Source of the DNA: Clostridia bacterium
GTDB lineage: Bacteria > Bacillota > Clostridia > Oscillospirales > CAG-272
DNA: 7,366 nt
Assembly: GCA_900770605.1 (NCBI GenBank)
Contig: CAAGKS010000058.1
Span: 1 to 7,366 of the forward strand
Direction: 5' to 3'
Under the pieces are notes generated by a model. The model saw only the letters and a list, made by a program, of their open reading frames with translations, had not been told where the DNA came from and did no database searches. The translations under genes were made by a program, and so were the position numbers. The first letter of the stretch is position 1; each line of letters opens with the position of its first letter. This document shows positions 1 through 6,853 of the stretch, piece after piece.

Positions 1-686
1 ACCGCATCCTGACCGATCATAGCGTCGATAGTCAGCAATATCTCGGTGGGAGAAACGGTGGATTTGATATTTTGAAGCTCTTCCATGAGCTCTTCATCGA
101 TGTGCAGACGGCCTGCGGTATCAATGAAGACCATGTCATAGCCCTTTTGAGCGGCAAATTTAAGTCCTTCTGCTGCGATCTTTACGGGAGATACCTGATC
201 GCCCATTGTGAACACGGGGATATCAAGCTTTTCTCCGACTATCTGCAGCTGCTTGATCGCTGCGGGGCGGTAAATGTCACACGCTACGAGCAGGGGACGC
301 TTGCCTTGCTTTTTATACATTCCCGCAAGCTTACCTGCATGTGTGGTTTTTCCCGCGCCTTGAAGACCTACCATCATAATTACCGTGGGGGGATTCGAAG
401 CTATGGTGAGCTTGGACTGTGATCCGCCCATCAGGTTGATAAGCTCTTCGTTGACGATCTTAACTATATGCTGCGCAGGGAGGAGCGATTCAAGCACCTC
501 AGCGCCGACAGCTCTTTCTGAAACGCTGTTTATAAAATCCTTAACTACCTTGAAGTTAACGTCTGCCTCGAGAAGCGCAAGCTTTATCTCGCGCATACCG
601 GCCTTGATGTCAGCCTCGGTAAGTTTTCCTTTGTTTCTGAATTTTTTGAAGGCATTTTCTAATTTTTCACTTAAGCTCTGAAACAT
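1..686 (-). CDS. ffh: Signal recognition particle GTPase Ffh (SRP54), N-terminal half; gene runs off the left edge
   Basis: Ffh is the protein subunit of the signal recognition particle. It binds 4.5S/6S RNA and signal peptides of nascent chains and, with FtsY, delivers ribosomes to the membrane translocon in a GTP-dependent cycle. Reading the minus strand from the ATG at 686 gives 228 codons with no stop before the window edge. Residues 1 to about 85 are the helical N domain. The G domain follows, with the P-loop GLQGAGKTT (about residues 107-115), the SRP-specific DIYRPAA motif (about 137-143), DTAGR (about 189-193) and the start of the DAMIGQDA block (221-228). Family proteins are about 450 residues, so the rest of the G domain and the methionine-rich M domain lie outside. 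The start is supported by a strong Shine-Dalgarno (GGGAGG, minus strand, 698-693) six bases upstream and by homology from the first residues. It lies 22 nt downstream of ylxM, in one operon. Confidence 0.97.
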   Translation of the reverse strand, partial: MFQSLSEKLENAFKKFRNKGKLTEADIKAGMREIKLALLEADVNFKVVKDFINSVSERAVGAEVLESLLPAQHIVKIVNEELINLMGGSQSKLTIASNPPTVIMMVGLQGAGKTTHAGKLAGMYKKQGKRPLLVACDIYRPAAIKQLQIVGEKLDIPVFTMGDQVSPVKIAAEGLKFAAQKGYDMVFIDTAGRLHIDEELMEELQNIKSTVSPTEILLTIDAMIGQDA

Positions 687-708
687 TTTATACCTCCCAA
701 TTTATCGT

Positions 709-1044
709 TTATTGTTTTACAAGCTCCGCAAGCTCTGCTATCTGCTTTTGTGTTTCTTCGGGTGCATTTTGCATAATAGCTTTATTGTAAAGATCCGTTA
801 CTGCGGACTCAACAGCCTGAAGCTTTTTAGCAAGTCCGAGCTTTTCCTCATAAAAATAGAGATCCTCCTCGGATTTCTTTATGATATCTCGGACACCCTG
901 TCTTGATATTCCTATTTGCTCTGCGATTTCTGCAAGCGAAAGATCCTCATTGAAATACATATCCATAACGGTTCTTTTCTTTTCGGAAAGGAGCTCACCG
1001 TAGAAGTCTAACAAATAGCTGATATTAAGGTCTTTTTCAAACAT
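709..1044 (-). CDS. ylxM: YlxM/UPF0122 family helix-turn-helix protein (SRP-associated)
   Basis: This is a 111-residue protein of the YlxM family, a small helix-turn-helix protein almost always encoded next to ffh or ftsY in Firmicutes and reported to associate with SRP. It starts MFEKDLNISYLLDFYGELL, followed by a sigma-70 region 4-like helix-turn-helix: LSLAEIAEQIGISRQGVRDIIK at about residues 36-57 (the recognition helix begins near SRQGV). A charged, probably coiled-coil C-terminal half follows. The frame stays open upstream to 1131, but I choose the ATG at 1044 because family similarity begins there and because the longer form would overlap the predicted promoter and transcription start. 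The ribosome site is weak (AGGGCG about 8 nt upstream, minus strand), unlike the strong site of ffh. Being first in the ylxM-ffh operon, it may set or regulate SRP levels; that role is an inference. Confidence 0.93.
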   Translation of the reverse strand: MFEKDLNISYLLDFYGELLSEKKRTVMDMYFNEDLSLAEIAEQIGISRQGVRDIIKKSEEDLYFYEEKLGLAKKLQAVESAVTDLYNKAIMQNAPEETQKQIAELAELVKQ

Positions 1045-1073
1045 AAAAACACGCCCTATAAGTGTTATTTTCA

Positions 1074-1096
1074 ATGTAAAGCAAAATACTTTACAT
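1074..1096. promoter_or_regulatory. Perfect 8-bp inverted repeat at the ylxM transcription start (candidate operator)
   Basis: ATGTAAAG (1074-1081) and CTTTACAT (1089-1096) are perfect inverted copies separated by 7 nt. The element abuts the -10 box of the ylxM promoter and covers the predicted start site, a classic position for a repressor operator. It could equally form a small 5' hairpin in the mRNA. No regulator can be named from sequence; autoregulation by the helix-turn-helix protein YlxM is only a hypothesis. Confidence 0.45.
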
Positions 1097-1125
1097 AGTA
1101 TAGCACAATGTTTTCGATATGTCAA
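1097..1125 (-). promoter_or_regulatory. Sigma-A promoter of the ylxM-ffh operon
   Basis: On the minus strand there is a perfect -35 TTGACA (1125-1120), a 17-nt spacer and a -10 TATACT (1102-1097, 5 of 6 consensus). The predicted start is near 1090, giving a leader of about 46 nt before ylxM. The A-tract-rich DNA upstream of the -35 box (1126-1175) resembles an UP element. Confidence 0.85.
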
Positions 1126-1175
1126 CAGCATTTTTGAAATTTTTTATTTTTTGTAAGTGTTTTTTTCAAAAACCC

Positions 1176-1204
1176 TTGACATTTGCAGGGGAAGAGTGTA
1201 TTAT
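1176..1204 (+). promoter_or_regulatory. Sigma-A promoter of the ilvA-ridA transcript
   Basis: A perfect TTGACA (1176-1181) is followed by a 17-nt spacer and TATTAT (1199-1204). An overlapping TATAAT sits at 1202-1207 but with a 20-nt spacer, so the first is preferred. Transcription would start near 1211, just before the first paired strand of the T-box stem I (1215). This promoter is divergent from that of ylxM, with 50 bp between the two -35 boxes. Confidence 0.85.
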
Positions 1205-1210
1205 AATTAC

Positions 1211-1462
1211 AATGCGACGATAAGGAACGGTAATGACACGGATTCCAGAGAGCTGTTGGCTGGTGTGAAACAGTTTCACGGTCATATACTAAATCACCTT
1301 GGAGCTTGCCGTCGAAAGCGTTTGCAAGTAGAACGGTACGTAATCCTGCGTTAAAGGAAAATGTATTATTTGTACATGAGTGGTCTTACGACAAGAAGAG
1401 TGGTACCGCGGAAGCATTTTTGCCTTCGTCTCTTATTTTTAAGAGATGAGGCTTATTTTTTT
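1211..1462 (+). promoter_or_regulatory. T-box leader (tRNA-sensing riboswitch), predicted tRNA-Ile specifier ATC
   Basis: This leader reads uncharged tRNA and controls a terminator ahead of ilvA. Stem I can be drawn: CGACG (1215-1219) with CGTCG (1310-1314), AAGG (1222-1225) with CCTT (1297-1300), and TGAC (1234-1237) with GTCA (1281-1284). The conserved AGAGAG (1247-1252) leads into the apical arm CTGTT (1253-1257)/AACAG (1269-1273). The specifier loop on the 3' side contains ATC at 1293-1295, an isoleucine codon followed by a purine, as is usual for specifiers. The T-box sequence AGAGTGGTACCGCGG (1397-1411) has the TGGT bulge that would pair with a tRNA ending ACCA. The Ile assignment fits the downstream gene, threonine ammonia-lyase, the first isoleucine-specific step. 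Stems II/III (about 1315-1390) are not resolved by eye. Confidence 0.92.
1422..1462 (+). terminator. T-box-controlled intrinsic terminator upstream of ilvA
   Basis: GCCTTCGTCTCTT (1422-1434) pairs with AAGAGATGAGGC (1441-1452) with one bulged base, followed by a T-rich tract (1453-1462). The 5' arm can alternatively pair with the T-box region (CTCTT with AAGAG at 1396-1400, CG with CG), forming the antiterminator when uncharged tRNA is bound. Confidence 0.88.
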
Positions 1463-1506
1463 ATAGATCATCAGAAAAATTATCAAAAGGAATGTGAGGT
1501 TTTGAT

Positions 1507-2700
1507 ATGTTGACACTTGATAAAGTATATCATGCTGCTTTTGTTTTGAAGGACGTAGTCAGAGAAACGGCTATTATACCTTCACCCAAGATCAGCGCAG
1601 ATAACAATATATACCTTAAAACCGAGAACCTTCAGGTTACGGGATCGTTTAAGGTAAGAGGCGCCGGATATATGATATCACAGCTTTCCGAGGAAGAAAA
1701 GGCGAGGGGAGTTGTGGCGTGTTCCGCAGGAAATCACGCTCAGGGTGTTGCACTTGCGGCTCAGAAATATGGCATAAAGGCGACGATCTGTCTGCCTGAC
1801 GGTGCGCCGATATCCAAGGTCGAGGCGACTAAGAGCTACGGCGCTGACGTCGTTATGGTCAAGGGCGTATATGATGACGCGTATAAGCGCGCGTTGGAGC
1901 TCAGAGATGAGAAGGGGCTTACTTTCGTTCACCCCTTTGATGACGATGACGTTATCGCAGGTCAGGGAACTATCGGCTTGGAGATACTTAATGCTATAAA
2001 AGACCTTGATGCAGTCGTCGTTCCGATCGGTGGCGGTGGACTGATATCGGGAGTTGCATACGTCATAAAGCACCTCGCACCTCACGTAAAGGTTTACGGA
2101 GTTCAGGCGGCAGGCGCGCCCAGTATGTACAATTCCTTGAACACCGGCAAGATAGAGACGCTTGACAGCGTATCTACTATCGCGGACGGTATTGCAGTAA
2201 AGAAGCCCGGTGAGAATACGTTCAAGATGTGCTCCGAGTACGTTGATGAAGTGATAACGGTTACCGAGGGGGAGATCTCCTCTGCGATTCTTGCGCTTAT
2301 AGAGCAGCATAAGATGATAGCCGAGGGCGCGGGAGCAGTTGCTGTTGCTGCGGCGATGTTCGGCAAGATACCTATGAAGAACAAGAACGTCGTATGCATC
2401 GTTTCCGGAGGAAACATTGACGTTACGATACTTTCCCGTGTTATCGAACGCGGACTTCTCACATCGGGAAGAACTTGCAATCTTTGCATCGAGCTTATGG
2501 ATAAGCCCGGTCAGCTTCAGATGGTCTCCACTATCTTTGCAAATCTTGGTGCGAACGTTATTTCCGTACACCACGAAAGAGCAAGTGAGGCTATGGATAT
2601 CAACGGCTGCTATTTGAGAATAGTTTTGGAAACGAGAAATTACGAGCATATAGATATGATAACCGCTGAATTGAAGAAGGCGGGATTCAGACTTGTTTAA
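1507..2700 (+). CDS. ilvA: Threonine ammonia-lyase (threonine dehydratase), PLP-dependent, with C-terminal ACT domain
   Basis: This enzyme deaminates L-threonine to 2-ketobutyrate and ammonia, the committed step to isoleucine, in the cytoplasm. The product has 397 residues. The PLP lysine is K49 in GSFKVRGA, the substrate/cofactor loop is SAGNHAQG (about 73-80), the phosphate-binding glycine loop is GGGGLISG (about 175-182), and SGGNID (about 300-305) supplies the serine facing the pyridine nitrogen. A single ACT-type domain follows (about 325-397, with LMDKPGQL and FANLGANVISV). This matches the medium-length form with one C-terminal ACT domain, shorter than the roughly 510-residue E. coli IlvA with two. 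The ACT domain suggests allosteric control, but whether it is inhibited by isoleucine cannot be read from sequence. The ATG at 1507 has a TGAGGT ribosome site 6 nt upstream. It lies 44 nt after the T-box terminator and is followed 19 nt later by ridA. Confidence 0.96.
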   Translation: MLTLDKVYHAAFVLKDVVRETAIIPSPKISADNNIYLKTENLQVTGSFKVRGAGYMISQLSEEEKARGVVACSAGNHAQGVALAAQKYGIKATICLPDGAPISKVEATKSYGADVVMVKGVYDDAYKRALELRDEKGLTFVHPFDDDDVIAGQGTIGLEILNAIKDLDAVVVPIGGGGLISGVAYVIKHLAPHVKVYGVQAAGAPSMYNSLNTGKIETLDSVSTIADGIAVKKPGENTFKMCSEYVDEVITVTEGEISSAILALIEQHKMIAEGAGAVAVAAAMFGKIPMKNKNVVCIVSGGNIDVTILSRVIERGLLTSGRTCNLCIELMDKPGQLQMVSTIFANLGANVISVHHERASEAMDINGCYLRIVLETRNYEHIDMITAELKKAGFRLV

Positions 2701-2719
2701 ATCAGAAAAGGAGATAGAT

Positions 2720-3091
2720 ATGGAAAAAGTATATACTAAAAATGCACCTGACGCAATAGGACCTTATTCACAAGCCGTCAAGGTTGGCGGATTTGTTTTC
2801 ACCTCAGGACAGATAGCTATAGTTCCGCAGAGCGGAGCAGTAGAGGCTGATGATATTCAGGGGCAGACCGAGCAGGTATGTAAAAACCTCGCCGCAGTTC
2901 TTGAGGCTGCAGGAACGTCCTTGGAAAAGGTAGTTAAGACCACGTGCTTCCTCGCTGAAATGGCTGATTTTGCGGCGTTTAACGAGGTGTACGGAAAGTA
3001 CTTCGTATCAAAGCCCGCGCGTTCTTGTGTAGCGGCAAAGCAGCTTCCCAAAAACGTTCTCGTTGAGGTTGAGGCAATAGCGGAAATTTAG
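2720..3091 (+). CDS. ridA: RidA family 2-iminobutanoate/2-iminopropanoate deaminase
   Basis: RidA (YjgF/YER057c/UK114 family) hydrolyses the reactive enamine/imine intermediates released by PLP enzymes such as IlvA (from threonine or serine) to keto acids, protecting other PLP enzymes. The product has 123 residues, the usual size. Visible family marks are GPYSQAV (about 14-20), SGQI (about 29-32) and the C-terminal block PARSCVAAKQLPKN...VEVEAIA, with R101 and E118 at the positions of the catalytic arginine and glutamate (E. coli R105 and E120). The frame is open from an ATG at 2693 that overlaps ilvA, but the ATG at 2720 is chosen because it has AAAGGAG six bases upstream and family similarity starts there. 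The gene lies in the ilvA transcript, so the detoxifying enzyme is produced together with the source of its substrate. Confidence 0.95.
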   Translation: MEKVYTKNAPDAIGPYSQAVKVGGFVFTSGQIAIVPQSGAVEADDIQGQTEQVCKNLAAVLEAAGTSLEKVVKTTCFLAEMADFAAFNEVYGKYFVSKPARSCVAAKQLPKNVLVEVEAIAEI

Positions 3092-3187
3092 TACTGCAAA
3101 TATCTTGTCATGGTGCTTCAAAACGTTGCGCTTACATGATGAAAATTAGGCAAAATATAACAAAATTCAAAACATTTTTTAATCCTA

Positions 3188-3216
3188 TTGACAAAATTGA
3201 GTTTTCGTGATAGAAT
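3188..3216 (+). promoter_or_regulatory. Sigma-A promoter of the ilvBNC transcript
   Basis: TTGACA (3188-3193, perfect), a 17-nt spacer and TAGAAT (3211-3216, 5 of 6) predict a start near 3223. The roughly 96 bp between the ridA stop and this promoter are A/T-rich and contain no convincing terminator. Confidence 0.82.
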
Positions 3217-3222
3217 TACTAC

Positions 3223-3510
3223 AATATTTTATTTATATATTCAATGGCGTTTATGGGACCAAGTAATATTATTGGTGCTTTCAGAGAGTCGGCGGTTGGT
3301 GTGAGCCGATAGCATTGTTCTATGAAACTCCTCCCCCAGCCTCTGTTCGAAGACTGCCATGGCAGTTGTGTAGGTGCAGACGGGTGCCTCCGTTATCACA
3401 GGCAGCTTCATCTATAATGGGGCAATGAGTGGCTTTTATGAGCAATTAAGAGTGGTACCGCAGAGTTAATGACCTTTGTCTCTTTAAACGTAGAGATAAA
3501 GGTCTTTTTT
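3223..3510 (+). promoter_or_regulatory. T-box leader (tRNA-sensing riboswitch), predicted tRNA-Leu specifier CTC
   Basis: This is a second T-box leader, controlling ilvB. In stem I, GGTGCT (3274-3279) pairs with AGCATT (3311-3316), followed by the conserved AGAGAG (3283-3288) and the apical arm TCGGC (3289-3293)/GCCGA (3305-3309) around the GGTTGGTGTGA loop. The specifier loop reads ATGAAACTC, with CTC (leucine) at 3328-3330, in the position that aligns with ATC of the upstream leader. The base following CTC is C rather than the usual purine, so this call is a little less firm. The T-box AGAGTGGTACCGCAG (3449-3463) carries the same TGGT bulge, fitting a tRNA ending ACCA. A CTC leucine specifier is also known for the Bacillus subtilis ilv-leu operon. 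A short palindrome at 3353-3366 probably belongs to the linker or stem II. Confidence 0.9.
3471..3510 (+). terminator. T-box-controlled intrinsic terminator upstream of ilvB
   Basis: GACCTTTGTCTCT (3471-3483) pairs with AGAGATAAAGGTC (3492-3504) over 13 positions, including one G-T wobble, followed by six T residues (3505-3510). The CTCT of the 5' arm is also complementary to AGAG of the T-box, giving the competing antiterminator. Confidence 0.93.
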
Positions 3511-3546
3511 GTAAATGAAATATAATTAACAAGTTAAGGAGCAGAT

Positions 3547-5208
3547 ATGATTTTAAACGGTTCTGAAATACTCGTAAACGTTTTGCTTGAGCAAGGCGTT
3601 GATACCGTGTTCGGTTATCCCGGAGGTGCAGTTTTAAATATTTATGACGCACTCTATAAATATAGCGACAAGCTTCGCCACGTTATGACCGCACACGAGC
3701 AGGGAGCATGTCACGCCGCGGACGGTTATGCAAGATCCACAGGTAAGACGGGAGTTGTTATAGCAACCAGCGGCCCCGGCGCTACTAACCTTGTGACCGG
3801 AATTGCAACTGCATATATTGATAGCGTTCCCTTGGTAGCGATCACAGGAAACGTTCCTACTCAGCTTATCGGCTGCGATAGCTTCCAGGAGGTTTATATC
3901 GCGGGAATTACAATGCCTATAACGAAGCATAACTTCGTTGTCAGAAAGGTAGAGGATCTCGCAGAGACGCTGAGAGCGGCATTCAGAATTGCCGCAAGCG
4001 GACGTCCCGGACCTGTTTTGGTAGATATTCCTAAGGACGTAACTGCTAATAAGACCACCTATATACCCAGCACTTGCGTTGCTCCCAATTCAAATATCAA
4101 CGAAACCGACGGTGATATTCAGGGAATTGCGGAGATCATCAACGATGCAGAGCGTCCGTTCATTTACTTTGGCGGCGGCGTTCGTATATCGGGAGCGGCA
4201 GACGAGCTCAGAGAATTGATATACAAGGCAGATATCCCCGCAGCTTATACGCTTATGGCTGCCGGTACTCTTGCTTATGGCGAGAAGAACAACTTGGGAC
4301 TGATGGGAATGCACGGCTATTATTCCGCCAACTGCGCTGCTAACCGCGCGGACGTAATGATCGCAATAGGAACTCGTTTCAGTGACCGTGTTGCGCTCAA
4401 TACCTCAAAGTTCGGCCACAATGCTAAGATCATTCATATCGACATAGATCCCAGTGAGATAGGCAAGAACGTTGCGGTTGATTATAGCATCGTTGGCGAC
4501 GTAAAGGCTGTGCTTACGGAAATGCTGAAATATATCAAGCCTGCAAAGCACGATTCCTGGTTCCAGCAGATAGAAAAGTGGAAGCAGGACGATTACGTGC
4601 CCGAGGATAGCGACGTATCACTCAAGCCTCACTACATCATAGGCAAGACCTGTGAGGTTGCAGGAGACGATGCGATATACGTTACTGACGTTGGTCAGCA
4701 TCAGATGTGGGCAGCGCAATATATCCGCCATCTTCGTCCTCGCAATTTCATTACGAGCGGTGGCCTTGGTACGATGGGATACGGATACGGCGCGGCTATC
4801 GGAGCAAAGATGGCAAATCCCGACGTTCCCGTTATACATTTTACCAGTGACGGATCTCTTCACATGAATATGAATGAGCTTTGTACGGCTGTCAGCTACA
4901 ACGTACCTGTTATCACAGTAATACTTAACAATGCCGTTCTTGGAATGGTAAGACAGTGGCAGGGCGTATTCTACGGTCAGAGATATTCATCGAGTGAGCC
5001 TGAGAGAGTTACCGACTACGTTAAGGTCGCTGAGGCGTTCGGCGCCAAGGGATACCGTTGTCACACCCCCGCAGAGTTCAATGCGGCTATCGAAGCGGCT
5101 ATGTCTGAGGGCGGACCCGTATGGATCGAATGCGTTATAGACAGAGAAGAGAAGGTTTTGCCGATGATACCCGCCGGCGGAACAGTTCACGATACTATTT
5201 TCAAATAA
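3547..5208 (+). CDS. ilvB: Acetolactate (acetohydroxyacid) synthase, large catalytic subunit
   Basis: The catalytic subunit condenses two pyruvates to acetolactate (valine/leucine) or pyruvate with 2-ketobutyrate to acetohydroxybutyrate (isoleucine), using thiamine diphosphate, Mg and FAD. The product has 553 residues, typical of the family. In order: the N-terminal pyrimidine-binding domain with the catalytic glutamate E51 (TAHEQGA) and SGPGATN (75-81); the central FAD/transhydrogenase-like domain (about 190-330, with IAIGTRFSDR at 272-281); and the C-terminal pyrophosphate domain with DVGQHQMWAAQ (381-391), the metal motif around D435 and NN (461-462), and VRQWQGVFYGQRYS. The first Gly of the GDG motif is Ser here (TSDGS, S434). 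The RQWQ block and the ilvN gene that follows favour the anabolic enzyme over catabolic AlsS. The ATG at 3547 has AAGGAG five bases upstream. The gene lies just after the leucine T-box. Confidence 0.96.
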   Translation: MILNGSEILVNVLLEQGVDTVFGYPGGAVLNIYDALYKYSDKLRHVMTAHEQGACHAADGYARSTGKTGVVIATSGPGATNLVTGIATAYIDSVPLVAITGNVPTQLIGCDSFQEVYIAGITMPITKHNFVVRKVEDLAETLRAAFRIAASGRPGPVLVDIPKDVTANKTTYIPSTCVAPNSNINETDGDIQGIAEIINDAERPFIYFGGGVRISGAADELRELIYKADIPAAYTLMAAGTLAYGEKNNLGLMGMHGYYSANCAANRADVMIAIGTRFSDRVALNTSKFGHNAKIIHIDIDPSEIGKNVAVDYSIVGDVKAVLTEMLKYIKPAKHDSWFQQIEKWKQDDYVPEDSDVSLKPHYIIGKTCEVAGDDAIYVTDVGQHQMWAAQYIRHLRPRNFITSGGLGTMGYGYGAAIGAKMANPDVPVIHFTSDGSLHMNMNELCTAVSYNVPVITVILNNAVLGMVRQWQGVFYGQRYSSSEPERVTDYVKVAEAFGAKGYRCHTPAEFNAAIEAAMSEGGPVWIECVIDREEKVLPMIPAGGTVHDTIFK

Positions 5209-5220
5209 GGAGGACGTACT

Positions 5221-5718
5221 ATGAGAAAACAGTGTATGGTGCTTTTAGTTGAGAATAATTCCGGTGTTCTTGCTCGAATCAGCTCGTTGTTTATGCAAAG
5301 AGGCTTTAACATTGATTCGCTGACGGTTTCTTCCACGGAGAATCCTAAAATATCGAGAATAACCATTATGACTACAGGAGATCAGAAGACCTTTAGTCAG
5401 ATAATGAATCAGACGGGCAAGCTCGTGGAGACCAAGATGATATTTTCCGTTGAGCCTTCCTTCAGTCTGATACAGGAGCTTCTGCTCGTTAAGATATCTA
5501 CGGCAAGTATAGATATCGAGACGCTTAAGATGATCATTGCAAGATACGGAGCAACGGTTTTGGATATAACGTCCGGCTGTCTTGTGGCGGAGCTTGCGGC
5601 GTCTTCACAAAAGATAGACGATTTCCTCGAAGCTATTTCAGCCTTCAAGATGCTTGAAATGTGCAGATCCGGCGCGATAGCTATGGAGCGCGGAGACGTT
5701 TTGTATGATTTGAATTGA
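5221..5718 (+). CDS. ilvN: Acetolactate synthase, small regulatory subunit
   Basis: This regulatory subunit activates IlvB and confers feedback inhibition by branched-chain amino acids, typically valine. The product has 165 residues, normal for the one-ACT-domain bacterial form (IlvH-like). An N-terminal ACT domain occupies about residues 4-78 with the hallmark GVLARISSLF...RGFNIDSL and the SRITIMTTGD strand. A C-terminal domain follows (about 84-160, with the strand ELLLVKI and the block FKMLEMCRSGAIAMERG). The ATG at 5221 has an excellent AAGGAGG site overlapping the ilvB stop, seven bases upstream. Only 12 nt separate it from ilvB, so translation is probably coupled and the subunits are made together. 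ilvC follows after 56 nt. Whether this subunit binds valine cannot be decided without structural comparison. Confidence 0.95.
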   Translation: MRKQCMVLLVENNSGVLARISSLFMQRGFNIDSLTVSSTENPKISRITIMTTGDQKTFSQIMNQTGKLVETKMIFSVEPSFSLIQELLLVKISTASIDIETLKMIIARYGATVLDITSGCLVAELAASSQKIDDFLEAISAFKMLEMCRSGAIAMERGDVLYDLN

Positions 5719-5762
5719 CCGTGAATATCGGTTGTTTAAAATAACGAAAAATTTTTAATTAA

Positions 5763-6785
<1,023 letters not shown>

Positions 6786-6796
6786 TTTGTTTTTTT

Positions 6797-6826
6797 TCGG
6801 GAAACTCCCATGTGGGAGTTTCCCGA
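6797..6826 (+). repeat. Perfect 14-bp inverted repeat (strong hairpin) after ilvC; terminator or mRNA-processing element unclear
   Basis: TCGGGAAACTCCCA (6797-6810) and TGGGAGTTTCCCGA (6813-6826) are exact inverted copies 2 nt apart, so the RNA would fold as about 13 bp with an ATGT loop. A run of nine T's (6789-6797; TTTG precedes it) comes before the hairpin, and no T-tract follows it on either strand. That argues against a standard intrinsic terminator. It begins 11 nt after the ilvC stop and ends 27 nt before the next ATG. It may protect the 3' end of ilvC mRNA or partly separate expression of the transporter gene. Confidence 0.8.
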
Positions 6827-6853
6827 GAAGTCATAAAATCGGGGGTATCTAAA

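Noticed and set aside
72..681. Plus-strand open frames at 72-422 and 385-681
   Set aside because: Both lie opposite ffh, which is supported by P-loop, DIYRPAA and DTAGR motifs on the minus strand.
1157..1354. Small plus-strand open frame of 65 codons, considered as a leader peptide
   Set aside because: It begins upstream of the -35 box, so it would not be transcribed from this promoter. It also overlaps T-box stem I and has no run of BCAA codons.
1678..2649. Long minus-strand open frame (323 codons) opposite ilvA
   Set aside because: The plus strand is unmistakably ilvA over the whole span. The antisense protein has no recognisable family features, and there is no ribosome site or promoter context for it.
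3108..3139. Possible terminator after ridA (TCATG at 3108-3112 pairing with CATGA at 3135-3139)
   Set aside because: The pairing is only about 5 bp with a large interior, and no T-tract follows.
3223..3546. Peptide-type attenuation (leader peptide with BCAA codons) upstream of ilvB
   Set aside because: The AGAGAG arm, specifier loop and AGAGTGGTACCGC T-box core account for the leader, and no leader frame rich in Leu, Val or Ile codons with a ribosome site was seen.
6811..6839. Possible promoter for the membrane protein gene (TAAAAT at 6834-6839)
   Set aside because: The expected -35 position reads TGTGGG, far from consensus and inside the hairpin, and the -10 would leave almost no 5' leader.
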